Assembly: GCF_023954335.1 (NCBI RefSeq)
Contig: NZ_JAMLIE010000004.1
Span: 144,076-208,075 of the forward strand
Direction of reading: 5' to 3'
From: Aquamicrobium sp.
GTDB taxonomy: Bacteria > Pseudomonadota > Alphaproteobacteria > Rhizobiales > Rhizobiaceae
DNA: 64,000 nt
Part shown: positions 9,155-18,072 of the stretch, piece by piece
How the letters are laid out: the number at the start of each line of letters is the position of its first letter
Position numbering within the stretch: the stretch's first letter is position 1
Program-made: the position numbers and the translations under genes
The notes under the pieces: generated by a model
What the model was told of the DNA's origin: nothing
Databases searched by the model: none
The model's input: only the letters and a program-made list of their open reading frames with translations

Positions 9155-10189
9155 CTAGCGCTCGAGCTCGCGCTGCCAGCGCTCCAGCACCGGGCCGCGG
9201 TTCTCGGCCGACCAGGCGAAGTCCATGTTCCACATCACCGAGGCGATGTCCTCCGGCAGGCCGGCGGCCTTGAACTTCTCCGGCATCGCGCCGCCCTTGG
9301 CGGTGACGATTTCCTTCCAGTTGTAGTACTCGTTCACCGCGTTCTCGGACACGGTCCAGTCGAGGAAGCGCTTGGCGGCGTCCTTGTTCTTGGAGCCGGC
9401 CATCAGCGCGTTGGCCTCCAGCTCGTTGCCGGCGCCCTCGGCGGGGATGACCATGGTGATCGGATATCCCTCGTCGATGTTCTTGATCGCGCGCAGCGCG
9501 AACGAGGCGCCGATGGCGAACTCGCCCTCGCTCGCCGCGTTGCAGGGGCGCGAGCCGCTCTTGATGTACTGGGCGATGTTGCCGTCGAGGTCCTTCAGGT
9601 ACTGCCAGCCCTTCTCCTCGCCCATCATCTGGATGATAGAGGCGATCATCAGGTAGCCGGTGCCCGAGGACGCCGGGTTCGGCATCACCACCTCGCCCTT
9701 GTAGACCGGGTTGGTGAGGTCGGCCCAGGAGGTCGGCATCGGCAGGTTCTTGTTGGCCAAAACCTCGTTGTTGACGCAGAAGGCGGCCATGTAGCCGGTC
9801 GTGGCGAACCACTTGCCGTCCTTGTCGCGGAACTGCTCGGCGATGCGGTCGATCCCGGCCGGCTGGTACGCTTCCAGCAGCTCGCCGATGCGCGGATCGA
9901 TCATCGAGGTGACGGCCCAGCCCCAGATCACGTCATGCTGCGGGTTGGAGGCCTCGGCGAGGATGCGCGCGTGCAGGTCGCCGGTCGACAGGCGCAGCAC
10001 GTTGACGTCGAGGTCGGGCAGGTCCGCCTTGGCCTTGTCGAGGAAGGCCGCGATCTCGTCCTCCTCGTAGGAGGTGTAGACCGTGATGGCATCGGCATGG
10101 GCGGCGGAAAGGCCGATGGCCGTGGAAAAGGCCAGTCCGGCCAGCGCGGCGCGCACCATGCTGCGGGCGGAATTCTTGGTGTCGGTCAT
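9155..10189 (-). CDS. ABC importer solute-binding protein (2-aminoethylphosphonate/Fe3+ type)
   Basis: Periplasmic binding protein of 344 residues and first gene of the importer operon. It has a classic signal peptide (basic start, FSTAIGLSAAHADA cleavage region) and then mature ITVYTSYEEDE, the usual opening of the FbpA/PhnS group. Other family segments are VIWGWAVTSM, MPNPASSGTGYL and AIGASFALRA. The combination with a fused permease and a TOBE ATPase resembles the AepXVW or PhnS2-T2-U2 type of 2-aminoethylphosphonate importer. I infer that substrate and did not demonstrate it. The upstream gap of about 180 bases should hold the promoter. Confidence 0.82.
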   Translation of the reverse strand: MTDTKNSARSMVRAALAGLAFSTAIGLSAAHADAITVYTSYEEDEIAAFLDKAKADLPDLDVNVLRLSTGDLHARILAEASNPQHDVIWGWAVTSMIDPRIGELLEAYQPAGIDRIAEQFRDKDGKWFATTGYMAAFCVNNEVLANKNLPMPTSWADLTNPVYKGEVVMPNPASSGTGYLMIASIIQMMGEEKGWQYLKDLDGNIAQYIKSGSRPCNAASEGEFAIGASFALRAIKNIDEGYPITMVIPAEGAGNELEANALMAGSKNKDAAKRFLDWTVSENAVNEYYNWKEIVTAKGGAMPEKFKAAGLPEDIASVMWNMDFAWSAENRGPVLERWQRELER

Positions 10190-10366
10190 GAATGGCTCCC
10201 TGTGCCCCTGATTGTTTACCGGATCGTCCGAGGGCGGACGCCGGCCTTCTCCCGTTTTCCGGTAACGGTTTTATGACACTCTATGTCATGCAGGGAAAGC
10301 CGGACAAGCCGGTGGCGCGCAAAATCCGGTGCGATGCCGGCTAAGGACATGCCTGCCGGGCGCGCG

Positions 10367-12331
10367 CTAGCCCTTGGACAGCGCCACGACCGGGTCGAGC
10401 TGGGAGGCGCTGCGGGCGGGCAGGAAGCCGAAGCCGACGCCGATCAGGCTGGAGCACAGGACCGCGGCCACGATCGATGCCGTCGAGTAGACGAGGCTGA
10501 AGGACGAGCCGAAGGCGGTGAAGACGACGCCGAAGGCGAGCGCGGCGGTGACGCCGAGGATGCCGCCGATCAGGCACACCAGCACCGCCTCGATCAGGAA
10601 CTGCTGCATGATGTCGGACTGGCGCGCGCCGACCGCCATGCGCACGCCGATCTCCGCCACGCGCTCGGACACCGAGACCAGCATGATGTTCATCACCCCG
10701 ATGCCGCCGACGATCAGCGAGATGACGGCGATGGCCGAGATCAGGAGCCGCATGGTCTGGGTCGTCGAGGTGATGGTCTGGCGGATGTCATCGGTGTTGA
10801 CGATGAAGAAGTCCTTGACCCCGTGGCGTTGGGTCAGGAAGTCGGTGACGGCCTGCTCGGCAAGGCCCGTGTCGACGTCGTCGGCGACGCGGACCGTGAT
10901 CGAGCGCAGCGACATCGAGCCGAGGAAGCGCGCCTGCACCGTGGTGTAGGGCGCGTGGATGGTGAGGTTCTGTCCCCCGCCGCCCGGACCGCCCTGGCTG
11001 GCCCGGACGACGCCGACGATGCGCAGCGGCACGGTGCCGGCGAGCACGGCCTGCCCGAGCGGCCGGGCGGCGGAATCGGGGAACAGCGTGTTGCGCGTGT
11101 TCTCGTCGATCACCGCATCCTGCGCCATCGCGCGCACCGCCTCGGCGTCGAAGAAGCGGCCCTCGAGAAGCGTGACGCCGGCCGCGTCGAAATACTGCTC
11201 GCCGACGCCGTTGACCTGGGCGTTGGCCTCGATGGCGCCGAAGCGCGCGACGGTCGACGTCTGCACCGTCGGCGTGACGGCGGCGACGTAGGACTGGCGC
11301 GCCAGCGCCTCGGCGTCGCCGACGACGAGCGTGGTGATGCGCCCGGAGCGGGTGTCGCCGAAGCTGGTGCCGGCGAAGATCTGCAGCGTGTTGGTGCCGA
11401 GATTGGAGATGTTCTCCAGGACCCGCTGGCGCGAGCCCTCGCCCAGCGCCACCACCGACACCACCGAGGCGATGCCGATGATGATGCCGAGCATGGTCAG
11501 GAACGTGCGCAGCCGGTGCGCGGCCATGGCGACCAGCGCCATGCGGAAGGATTCGCGGAAGCGGTTGCCGAAGCCCGCGAAGAACCCCTGCCGCCCGGCC
11601 GCCTCGGAGTGGTCGTCCGGCGCAGCCGCGGGCGCGGGCGCGCGTTCGTTTCGCGTGTCGGAGACGATGACGCCGTCGCTGATCTCGATGATGCGCCCGG
11701 CGCGCGAGGCGATCTTCATGTCGTGGGTGACGATGACGACGGTGCGCCCCTCGGCGTGCAGCTCGTCGAGGATGCGCAGCACCTCCTCGCCGCTGTGGCT
11801 GTCGAGCGCGCCGGTCGGCTCGTCGGCCAGGATGACGTGGGCGTCGTTCATCAGCGCCCGGGCGATGGAGACGCGCTGCTGCTGGCCGCCGGAGAGCTGG
11901 CCCGGCCGGTGATGGGTGCGGTCGCTCATGCCGAGCCGGCCGAGGAGCGCGGCGGCGCGCTCGCGGCGGGTGGCCGGCGTGCGCCCGGCATAGACGGCCG
12001 GGATCTCGACATTGGCGAGCGCGGACAGCTCGGCGAGAAGGTTGTAGCGCTGGAAGATGAAGCCGAACCGCTCGCGCCTCAGCGCGGCCAGCTCGTCGGC
12101 GTCGAGCTCGGCCGTCTCCTGCCCGTCGATGCGGTAGCTGCCCGAGGTCGGCCGGTCGAGGCAGCCGATAATGTTCATCAGCGTCGACTTGCCGGAGCCC
12201 GAGGCGCCGACGATGGCGACCATCTCGCCGGCGCCGATGGCGAGGTCGATATCCTTGAGCACGGCGATGGTGCCCTCGCCCGAAGGATATTCGCGCCTGA
12301 TGTCCTTCAGCGCGATCAGCGGCGAAGCCAT
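10367..12331 (-). CDS. macB: MacB-type ABC efflux ATPase/permease
   Basis: Inner-membrane half of a MacA-MacB-TolC tripartite efflux pump for macrolides, lipopeptides or similar compounds. The N-terminal ATPase domain has Walker A GASGSGKST at residues 42-50, signature LSGGQQQR, Walker B VILADEPTGALD and switch THDMKIA. A linker leads to four membrane helices, with a large periplasmic domain between the first (RTFLTMLGIIIGIASVVSV) and the last three (ISLIVGGIGVMNIML, EIGVRMAVGARQSDI region). The 654-residue length matches MacB. It starts two bases after the macA stop codon. No TolC gene is in the window, so an outer-membrane partner must be encoded elsewhere. Confidence 0.95.
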   Translation of the reverse strand: MASPLIALKDIRREYPSGEGTIAVLKDIDLAIGAGEMVAIVGASGSGKSTLMNIIGCLDRPTSGSYRIDGQETAELDADELAALRRERFGFIFQRYNLLAELSALANVEIPAVYAGRTPATRRERAAALLGRLGMSDRTHHRPGQLSGGQQQRVSIARALMNDAHVILADEPTGALDSHSGEEVLRILDELHAEGRTVVIVTHDMKIASRAGRIIEISDGVIVSDTRNERAPAPAAAPDDHSEAAGRQGFFAGFGNRFRESFRMALVAMAAHRLRTFLTMLGIIIGIASVVSVVALGEGSRQRVLENISNLGTNTLQIFAGTSFGDTRSGRITTLVVGDAEALARQSYVAAVTPTVQTSTVARFGAIEANAQVNGVGEQYFDAAGVTLLEGRFFDAEAVRAMAQDAVIDENTRNTLFPDSAARPLGQAVLAGTVPLRIVGVVRASQGGPGGGGQNLTIHAPYTTVQARFLGSMSLRSITVRVADDVDTGLAEQAVTDFLTQRHGVKDFFIVNTDDIRQTITSTTQTMRLLISAIAVISLIVGGIGVMNIMLVSVSERVAEIGVRMAVGARQSDIMQQFLIEAVLVCLIGGILGVTAALAFGVVFTAFGSSFSLVYSTASIVAAVLCSSLIGVGFGFLPARSASQLDPVVALSKG

Positions 12332-12333
12332 CG

Positions 12334-13542
12334 TCAGAAACCCATCGGCCCGAAGCGGCGGCCCGAACCGCCGCCGCCGGACGCGCGCCCCTCGGCGGCC
12401 TGCCCGGTGACGACCGTGTCGCCTTCGGAAAGGCCCTCGAGCACCTCGGCCGTGACCTTGTCGTTCAGCCCGATCCTGACCTTGCGCCGCGCCACCAGCC
12501 CGCCGGGCTCCAGCACCCGCACGCTGTGAAGCCCTTCGCCGTCGCGCTGGCCGAGCGCGGCGGCGGGTATGGTCAGGACGCCCTGCACGCGGCCGAGGAC
12601 GATGTTGACCTGCGCCGTCATGTAGGTGCGCAGGCGCCCGTCCGGGTTCGGCACGTCGAAGATGCCGTTGTAGTAGATCGCCGAGGTCGAGGACGAGGAC
12701 GACGTCGCGGTCGCCGCGATCGAGCTGTCGGAACGCACCGATTCCGGCGCCGGCTCGATGGATTGCAGCACCGCCTCGTAGCGCGTCTGCGGCTCGCCGA
12801 GGATGGTGAACCAGAGGTCCTGCCCCTCGCGCACCTTGACGATGTCGGCCTCGGATATCTCGGCCTGCACGGTCATGGTGTCGAGCTGGCCGAGGATGAC
12901 GATGGTCGGCGTCGACTGGTTGGCGTTGACCGTCTGCCCCTCCTGGCTGACGATCGACAGGACGGTACCGTCGATGGGGGCGGTGATGCGGGTGTAATCG
13001 AGATTGGCTTGGGCCGTGCGGATGCCGACCTCGCCCTGCGCGATCTGGGCGTCGAGCGCGTCGATCTGCGCCCGCGTGACGGCGACGGCGGCGGCCACGC
13101 TGTCATACTCGGCCTGCGAGACGGCCCGGCGCGCCAGCATCTGGCGGTAGCGCTCCAGCGACTGCTCGTTGAGCGCCAGCGTCGCCTCGCGCTCGCGCTT
13201 CTGCGCCTGCGTGCTGGCGAGCGCGGCCTCGGCGATCTTCAGCGCGTTCTCCTGTGACACCGAATCGATCTCGGCGATCAGGTCGCCGGCCTTGCCCCTC
13301 TGGCCGAGCGAGACCCCGACGGAGGTGATGCGGCCGGACACCTGCGCACCGACCGCCACCAGCCGCGACGGCTTGAGGATGCCGCTCGCCAGCACCGTCT
13401 CCTCGACGTCGCCGCGCGCGACCGTTGCGGTCAGCAGCGTGGGAGGCTGGACGGCGAAGAAGTGCTGCCAGGCATAGTAGCCGCCGGCGGCGGCGAGGGC
13501 GAGCGCGACGAGCGCCGCGAGGATCCGCAAGAGCCTACCCAC
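12334..13542 (-). CDS. macA: MacA-type periplasmic adaptor of the efflux pump
   Basis: Membrane-fusion protein that links MacB to an outer-membrane channel. A GTG start at 13542 places one membrane anchor (LLRILAALVALALAAAGGYY) at the N-terminus. The lipoyl/barrel-sandwich halves (GQVSGRI-like VGAQVSGRITSVGV and DYTRITAPIDGTVL) flank a coiled-coil hairpin rich in Ala, Gln and Glu, and a beta-barrel domain follows. The tail is Gly- and Ser-rich. The start is uncertain. The frame is open to an ATG at 13620, and a short ORF with a much better ribosome-binding site overlaps the GTG out of frame (see 13535-13585). It is the first gene of macAB. Confidence 0.9.
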   Translation of the reverse strand: MGRLLRILAALVALALAAAGGYYAWQHFFAVQPPTLLTATVARGDVEETVLASGILKPSRLVAVGAQVSGRITSVGVSLGQRGKAGDLIAEIDSVSQENALKIAEAALASTQAQKREREATLALNEQSLERYRQMLARRAVSQAEYDSVAAAVAVTRAQIDALDAQIAQGEVGIRTAQANLDYTRITAPIDGTVLSIVSQEGQTVNANQSTPTIVILGQLDTMTVQAEISEADIVKVREGQDLWFTILGEPQTRYEAVLQSIEPAPESVRSDSSIAATATSSSSSTSAIYYNGIFDVPNPDGRLRTYMTAQVNIVLGRVQGVLTIPAAALGQRDGEGLHSVRVLEPGGLVARRKVRIGLNDKVTAEVLEGLSEGDTVVTGQAAEGRASGGGGSGRRFGPMGF

Positions 13543-13585
13543 GCCCTGCGTTTCCCGACCCGACGATGGACGATCCGATGCGCAT
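13535..13585 (-). other. Possible 16-codon leader ORF overlapping the macA start
   Basis: An ATG at 13585 follows a near-perfect ribosome-binding site (AGGAGAAAGAC) and reads MRIGSSIVGSGNAGRG before a TAG. The TAG lies just downstream of the in-frame macA GTG (13542-13540). Either this is a short upstream ORF coupling translation to macA, or a small indel or sequencing error has separated the true macA start from its frame. The sequence alone cannot decide. Confidence 0.35.
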
Positions 13586-13758
13586 GTCTTTCTCCTGTCG
13601 GCCTGTCGGTCGGGAAGCAACCAGCCTCAGATAGGCGGTGCCACCCCGGCAGGCACGGGTGAAGCGGTGCGGCGAACCGTCCTCCCCCGCAGGCCTCGCC
13701 GAAGCGGCCCTGCGACCGGAAAGCGCCAGCGCGCCTTATAGGCGCAAACATGGTCGCA

Positions 13759-14742
13759 TCATGTCGGCCCGCCCGATTCGAGGCATCCCATATAAACAAG
13801 GGCTTGCCTGACCGCCACATCGAGATCGGTGCGCGGCTCGGAACCGATCAGGCTGACGAGCCTGCTGTTGTCGAAGCGCATGGGATAGTGCCAGAACGGG
13901 GCGATCTCCGCCGCCTCGCGCGGGAAGCCGCCGAACGGCGAGAGCAGCCGCATCAGCCACCACGGAAAGCGCCATTCCGGCAGATCGCGCCCGGCGGCGC
14001 GGCGCAGGGCGTCGGTCAGCATCGTGCCGGTCTCGTCGTAGAGCCCCTCGAACTGGAGGCGCTCGAACGGCGCGAGCCGCTCCTCAGCGTCCATCAGTCG
14101 CGCGAAGGCCTCGGCGAGGTCGGGAAGATAGGCCCAGCTATGGCCGCCGCCGCGCGTCAGCCGCACGATCCGCCGCACCGGCCTGCCGCGCGCGATCATC
14201 GCCTGCGTGAACCAGCTCGAGCGCGCGCCGGGACCGAAGAAATCCCCGGCGCGCAGGATGAGCGAGGGCACCTCGGGCGCGGCGCGCTCCAGACGCCGCT
14301 CGAGCTCGACCCGGACCGCGCCCTTGCGGCTCGTCGGCTCCTGCGGCGTCGTCTCGTCGACGAGCGGCGCGCGCGCCGGATCGTAATTGTAGACGGTGCC
14401 GGGCAGCACCACGCGCGCGGCCCTGCCGCCGGGATTCGCCGCGCGGGCCGCGGCGATCGTATTGTCGATCATCGGCAGGACCAGCGTCTGCCAGTTGCGG
14501 TAGCCGGGCGGGTTGACGGCATGGACGATGGCCCGCACGCCCGACGCGGCGCGCATGACGTCGTCGCGGTTCATCGCGTCGCCCGCCACCCATTCCAGCG
14601 CCGCCGGGTTTTCCCGGCGTGCCTTCTCGACATCGCGCGCCATGGCGCGCACCGTCCAGCCGTGGCGCAGCAGGGCGTCAGTGATGGCGCCGCCGACCCC
14701 GCCGCTCGCGCCAAGGACAAGGGCCAGTCTCTCGCTCTCCAT
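13759..14742 (-). CDS. NAD(P)-binding SDR/NmrA-like epimerase-family protein
   Basis: Cytoplasmic atypical short-chain dehydrogenase of 327 residues. The N-terminal nucleotide-binding motif GASGGVGGAI is followed by a Rossmann fold (VRAMARDVEKA, WVAGDAMNRDDV). A PGTVYNYD segment lies where extended SDRs carry their YxxxK region, and LRAGDFFGPGA is typical of the epimerase/dehydratase group. The substrate cannot be told. It is divergent from a LysR gene across about 125 bases containing a perfect inverted repeat, so it is the likely LysR target. Confidence 0.78.
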   Translation of the reverse strand: MESERLALVLGASGGVGGAITDALLRHGWTVRAMARDVEKARRENPAALEWVAGDAMNRDDVMRAASGVRAIVHAVNPPGYRNWQTLVLPMIDNTIAAARAANPGGRAARVVLPGTVYNYDPARAPLVDETTPQEPTSRKGAVRVELERRLERAAPEVPSLILRAGDFFGPGARSSWFTQAMIARGRPVRRIVRLTRGGGHSWAYLPDLAEAFARLMDAEERLAPFERLQFEGLYDETGTMLTDALRRAAGRDLPEWRFPWWLMRLLSPFGGFPREAAEIAPFWHYPMRFDNSRLVSLIGSEPRTDLDVAVRQALVYMGCLESGGPT

Positions 14743-14821
14743 CGGGCATCTCCTTGCGGTTCCGAAAGGGTGATCGCAAACCGGCGTCGCCGGTCCATGG
14801 CCTCACCCTGCACCCGCACCG

Positions 14822-14840
14822 CTTGCAAGGAAATTGCAAG
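14822..14840. promoter_or_regulatory. Inverted repeat, candidate LysR operator
   Basis: The arms CTTGCAA (14822-14828) and TTGCAAG (14834-14840) are perfect inverted repeats around a 5-base spacer. They lie between the divergent SDR-like and LysR genes, about 30 bases before the LysR start codon. LysR proteins usually bind such dyads in divergent promoters, so this is a candidate site for the neighbouring LysR. Confidence 0.55.
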
Positions 14841-14868
14841 AATTCCCCTATCTGCTAGGAGATAATCT

Positions 14869-15768
14869 ATGAGCAGAGCGATCTCGTGGGATGGCCAGCG
14901 CGCTTTTCTCGCCGTGTTGGAGGAAGGCAGCCTTGCCGGCGCGGCGCGGCGGCTGGGCGTCTCGCACGCCACGGTGCGCAGCCGCGTCGAGGCGCTCGAA
15001 GCCGCGCTCGGCGCGACGCTGTTCACGCGCTCGGTCAACGGCCTGACCCCGACCGACGCCGCGCGGGCACTGCACGACCCCGCGCACCGGATGGCGCTCG
15101 CCTCCGAGCAGTTCATCCGCCAGGCCGTCGCCGCGCCGGACGAGGCCGCCGGCATCGTGCGCGTCAGCGTGCCGGAGTTCATGGGCATCGAGGTGATCCC
15201 GCCGATGCTGGCGCGGCTGCGCGCCACCTTTCCCGCCATCCGCGTCGAGCTCGTCCTCAGCAACGCCCCGGCGGACCTCATCTCGCAGGAGGTCGACGTC
15301 GCGGTGAGGATGATCGCGCCGGCGCAAGGGGCGCTGGTGGCAAAGAAGGTGGCGGCGATCCCGCTCGGCCTGTTCGCCTCGGTCGATTATCTCGACGGGC
15401 GCGGCATGCCGCAGGTGCCGGACGACCTCGCCCGCCACGACCTGATCGGACCGGACCGCAACCGCAGCGATCTCGCGCTGGCGGAAAGGTTCGGCGCGAT
15501 GTTCCGCCGCGACCGCCTCGTCATCCGCACCGACAGCCACCCGGCCCAGATCGCCGCCGCGCGCGCCGGGCTCGGCATCGCCGTGATCCAGGTTCCCGCG
15601 GGCGAGCGCGACCCGCGCCTGCGCCGCGTCCTGCCCGACCTCGTCATCGACACGCTCGACACCTGGATCGTCGCGCATGAGAACCTGCGGCGGGTTCCGA
15701 GGATACGCGCGGTGTTCGACACGCTCGTCGCCTCCTTCGCCGAAATGGGCGGGAAGACGGGCCGCTGA
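14869..15768 (+). CDS. LysR-family transcriptional regulator
   Basis: DNA-binding regulator of 299 residues. The N-terminal winged helix-turn-helix spans about residues 8-66 (AFLAVLEEGSLAGAARRLGVSHATVRSRVEALE). An effector-binding domain of the periplasmic-binding-protein type follows (VRVSVPEFMGIEVIPPMLARL, VDVAVRMIAPAQ). TAGGAGAT lies just before the ATG. Judging by the divergent layout it controls the SDR-like gene at 13759-14742. The effector is unknown. Confidence 0.9.
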   Translation: MSRAISWDGQRAFLAVLEEGSLAGAARRLGVSHATVRSRVEALEAALGATLFTRSVNGLTPTDAARALHDPAHRMALASEQFIRQAVAAPDEAAGIVRVSVPEFMGIEVIPPMLARLRATFPAIRVELVLSNAPADLISQEVDVAVRMIAPAQGALVAKKVAAIPLGLFASVDYLDGRGMPQVPDDLARHDLIGPDRNRSDLALAERFGAMFRRDRLVIRTDSHPAQIAAARAGLGIAVIQVPAGERDPRLRRVLPDLVIDTLDTWIVAHENLRRVPRIRAVFDTLVASFAEMGGKTGR

Positions 15769-16158
15769 GATCGGCACCAGCACAGCATGAGAGTTCCCAC
15801 CGGATGACGCAAGCAAACGACGCACCCGCGCCGGGAGGAGCGGCAATTGCCGCCTCTCCGCGCAAGGTGATCCCCGGTAAAATTCCGCTTTCGCCAACCA
15901 ATTGAAAAACCTGAAAAGTCCGATTTTCCATCTTCGGTCTCGACTGTGGAAAACGATGCTGCTCAAGCTGCTCTCGAGCGGTAAAAATTCTGGACGCAAC
16001 AGCAAATCCGCAACCGCGTACCAATCCGCCGGACCATTCGGATTGACATCGTAGATTTTATACAATACACCTCAGATCAAGAAGCCGGCCAAGCAAGCAG
16101 CCCGACAGGCGCCGTCGAAGGCATCGTCAACAAGGGCGACGAGGACAGGGGGACTGGC
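15769..16158. other. 390-base non-coding leader before the TRAP operon
   Basis: No credible gene on either strand. The second half is noticeably more AT-rich than its surroundings and includes a TTGACA (16043-16048) and a TATACAAT (16059-16066). These are only about 12 bases apart, too close to be a standard promoter pair. The region presumably holds the TRAP operon promoter and its operator, but I could not place either with confidence. Confidence 0.5.
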
Positions 16159-16779
16159 ATGCAGCAAGCCGTGACCGCGGAACCGAAACCGTTTGCCCTG
16201 TGGCGCGGGATCGTCTGGCTTTCGGAAAAGCTCCTCGTCGTGGAGCGGCGCATCGTCGCCTTCCTGATGTTCATGCTGACCGGGGCGATCCTTCTCAACG
16301 TCGTGACGCGCTATACGGGCCGGCCGATCTACTGGATCGACGAATTCGCCGTCTATTGCATGGTGTGGCTGACCTTCTTCGGCGCGTCGGTGATGACGCG
16401 GCTGCGCCTCGACTTCGCCGTGACCATGCTGACGGAGCGGCTTTCCGAGCGCACGGCGGCGGTCACCCGCGTCGTGGCGACGCTGATGGTCGTGCTGTTC
16501 GGCGTCTCGATTGCGGTGATGTGCTGGCTGTGGCTCGATCCGGTCGGCATCATGAAGGCCGGCTTCAACGCCAAGGAGTATGCGGCCGGCACCTTCAACT
16601 TCGTCTACACCGAGCGAACCCAGACGCTGAACTGGCCGACCTGGGTGCTCTACATGATCCTGCCGGTCTTCGCCGTCTCCATCACCATTCACGGCCTCGC
16701 CAACCTCATGGAGGACGCCGGCCGCGTCCGGCCCGTCACCCGCGACCTGACCATCAACGCCGAGGGGGCGGTGAACTGA
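16159..16779 (+). CDS. TRAP transporter small permease subunit (DctQ type)
   Basis: Small membrane subunit of a tripartite ATP-independent importer driven by an ion gradient. The 206-residue protein has four predicted membrane segments, beginning with the family pattern FLMFMLTGAILLNVVTRY followed by IYWIDEFAVYCMVWLTFFGA. AGGGGG precedes the ATG. Its stop overlaps the start of the large subunit (TGATG at 16777-16781), so the two are coupled. It opens an operon with DctM, DctP, a reductase and possibly the GntR gene. Context suggests that hydroxyproline or a related compound is imported. Confidence 0.93.
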   Translation: MQQAVTAEPKPFALWRGIVWLSEKLLVVERRIVAFLMFMLTGAILLNVVTRYTGRPIYWIDEFAVYCMVWLTFFGASVMTRLRLDFAVTMLTERLSERTAAVTRVVATLMVVLFGVSIAVMCWLWLDPVGIMKAGFNAKEYAAGTFNFVYTERTQTLNWPTWVLYMILPVFAVSITIHGLANLMEDAGRVRPVTRDLTINAEGAVN

Positions 16780-18044
16780 TGCTGACAACCGGTGCCTTCG
16801 TTCTCGTGATGCTGGTCGGCGTGCCGATCGGCCTGTGCCTGTGCATCGCGGCCATCGTCTTCGTGGTCGCCTCTGGCAACCCGATCCTGTTCCAGAGCTA
16901 CCCGCTCCAGATGTTCAACGCGGTCGACAGCTACGGCCTGATCGCCATCCCTCTGTTCATCCTGATCGGCGAGATCATGAACGTCGGCGGCATCACCAGG
17001 CGCATCGTCGACATGGCCATGTCGTTCATCGGCTCGCTGCGCGCCGGCCTCGCCTACGTCAACGTCATCGCCAACATGTTCGTCGCCTCGATCCTCGGCT
17101 CGGCCACGGCGCAGGTCGCGATCATGTCGCAGATCATGGTGCCGGAGATGGAGCGCAAGGGCTACGACAAGAACTTCGCCGCCGGCCTCACCGCCTATGG
17201 CGGCATGCTCGGCCCGATCATGCCGCCCTCGGTGATGTTCGTCGTCTACAGCGTCCTCGCCCAGCTTTCGGTCAGCGACATGCTGCTCGCCGGTATCCTG
17301 CCCGGCCTCGCGCTCACCGCGCTGTTCTGCGGCGTCATCGCCGTGCTCGGCTATGTCCACCAGTTCCCCAGGAGCGAGAAGCAGACGCTGCGCCAGCGTG
17401 CGGCGACGATCTGGAATGCGCTGCCGACTTTGACGATCCCGCTCGTCATCATCGGCTCGATCTTCAGCGGGCTGGCCAGCGCCACCGAGGCGGCGGCCGT
17501 CGGCGCGGTCATCGCGCTGCTGATCGGCCGCTACTGGACCAAGCAGCTCTCCTTCTCGCAGATTCCCGACATCATGATCCGTGCCGGGCTCTATTCGGCG
17601 ATCGTGCTGTTCCTCGTCGTCGCCGCCGGCGTCCTGTCGTGGATCCTGATCTTCGGCCGCGTGCCGCAGGAGGTCGCCGCCTGGATCCAGACCGTGGCCA
17701 GCTCTCCGATCGAGTTCATGCTGCTCGCCAACGTCATCCTGCTGGTCATCGGCACGGTCATCGACGGCATTCCCGGCCTGATCATGACGGTGCCGATCCT
17801 GCTGCCCATCGCCACCGATGTCTACGGCATCGACCCGCACCATTTCGGCGTCGTCGTGGTCATCAATCTGGTGCTGGGGCTTTTGTCGCCGCCGGTCGGC
17901 CTGTGCTTCTTCATCGCCGCCGCCGTCACCGGGGCGAAACCCGGCAAGATGTTCCTGGTGACGATGCCCTTCTTCCTCATCACCTGCGTCCTGCTCATAC
18001 TGCTTTCGATCTTCCCGAGCCTGTCGCTGGCGCTGATCGACTGA
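16779..18044 (+). CDS. TRAP transporter large permease subunit (DctM type)
   Basis: Main transport channel, 421 residues with about twelve membrane segments. Family landmarks include YGLIAIPLFILIGEIM, AYVNVIANMFVASILGSATAQ, GGMLGPIMPPSVMFVVY and the C-terminal GLLSPPVGLCFFIAAAVTG. The ATG overlaps the dctQ stop by one base. It is followed after 28 bases, with an AGAGGAGAA ribosome-binding site, by the binding-protein gene. Confidence 0.95.
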   Translation: MLTTGAFVLVMLVGVPIGLCLCIAAIVFVVASGNPILFQSYPLQMFNAVDSYGLIAIPLFILIGEIMNVGGITRRIVDMAMSFIGSLRAGLAYVNVIANMFVASILGSATAQVAIMSQIMVPEMERKGYDKNFAAGLTAYGGMLGPIMPPSVMFVVYSVLAQLSVSDMLLAGILPGLALTALFCGVIAVLGYVHQFPRSEKQTLRQRAATIWNALPTLTIPLVIIGSIFSGLASATEAAAVGAVIALLIGRYWTKQLSFSQIPDIMIRAGLYSAIVLFLVVAAGVLSWILIFGRVPQEVAAWIQTVASSPIEFMLLANVILLVIGTVIDGIPGLIMTVPILLPIATDVYGIDPHHFGVVVVINLVLGLLSPPVGLCFFIAAAVTGAKPGKMFLVTMPFFLITCVLLILLSIFPSLSLALID

Positions 18045-18072
18045 CCCTGAACCTTCAAGAGGAGAACCGAGA

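Noticed and set aside
16040..16075. TTGACA and TATACAAT as a promoter for the TRAP operon, or as another ATAC-N5-GTAT operator.
   Set aside because: The boxes are only about 12 bases apart, and the bases after ATAC do not complete the palindrome.
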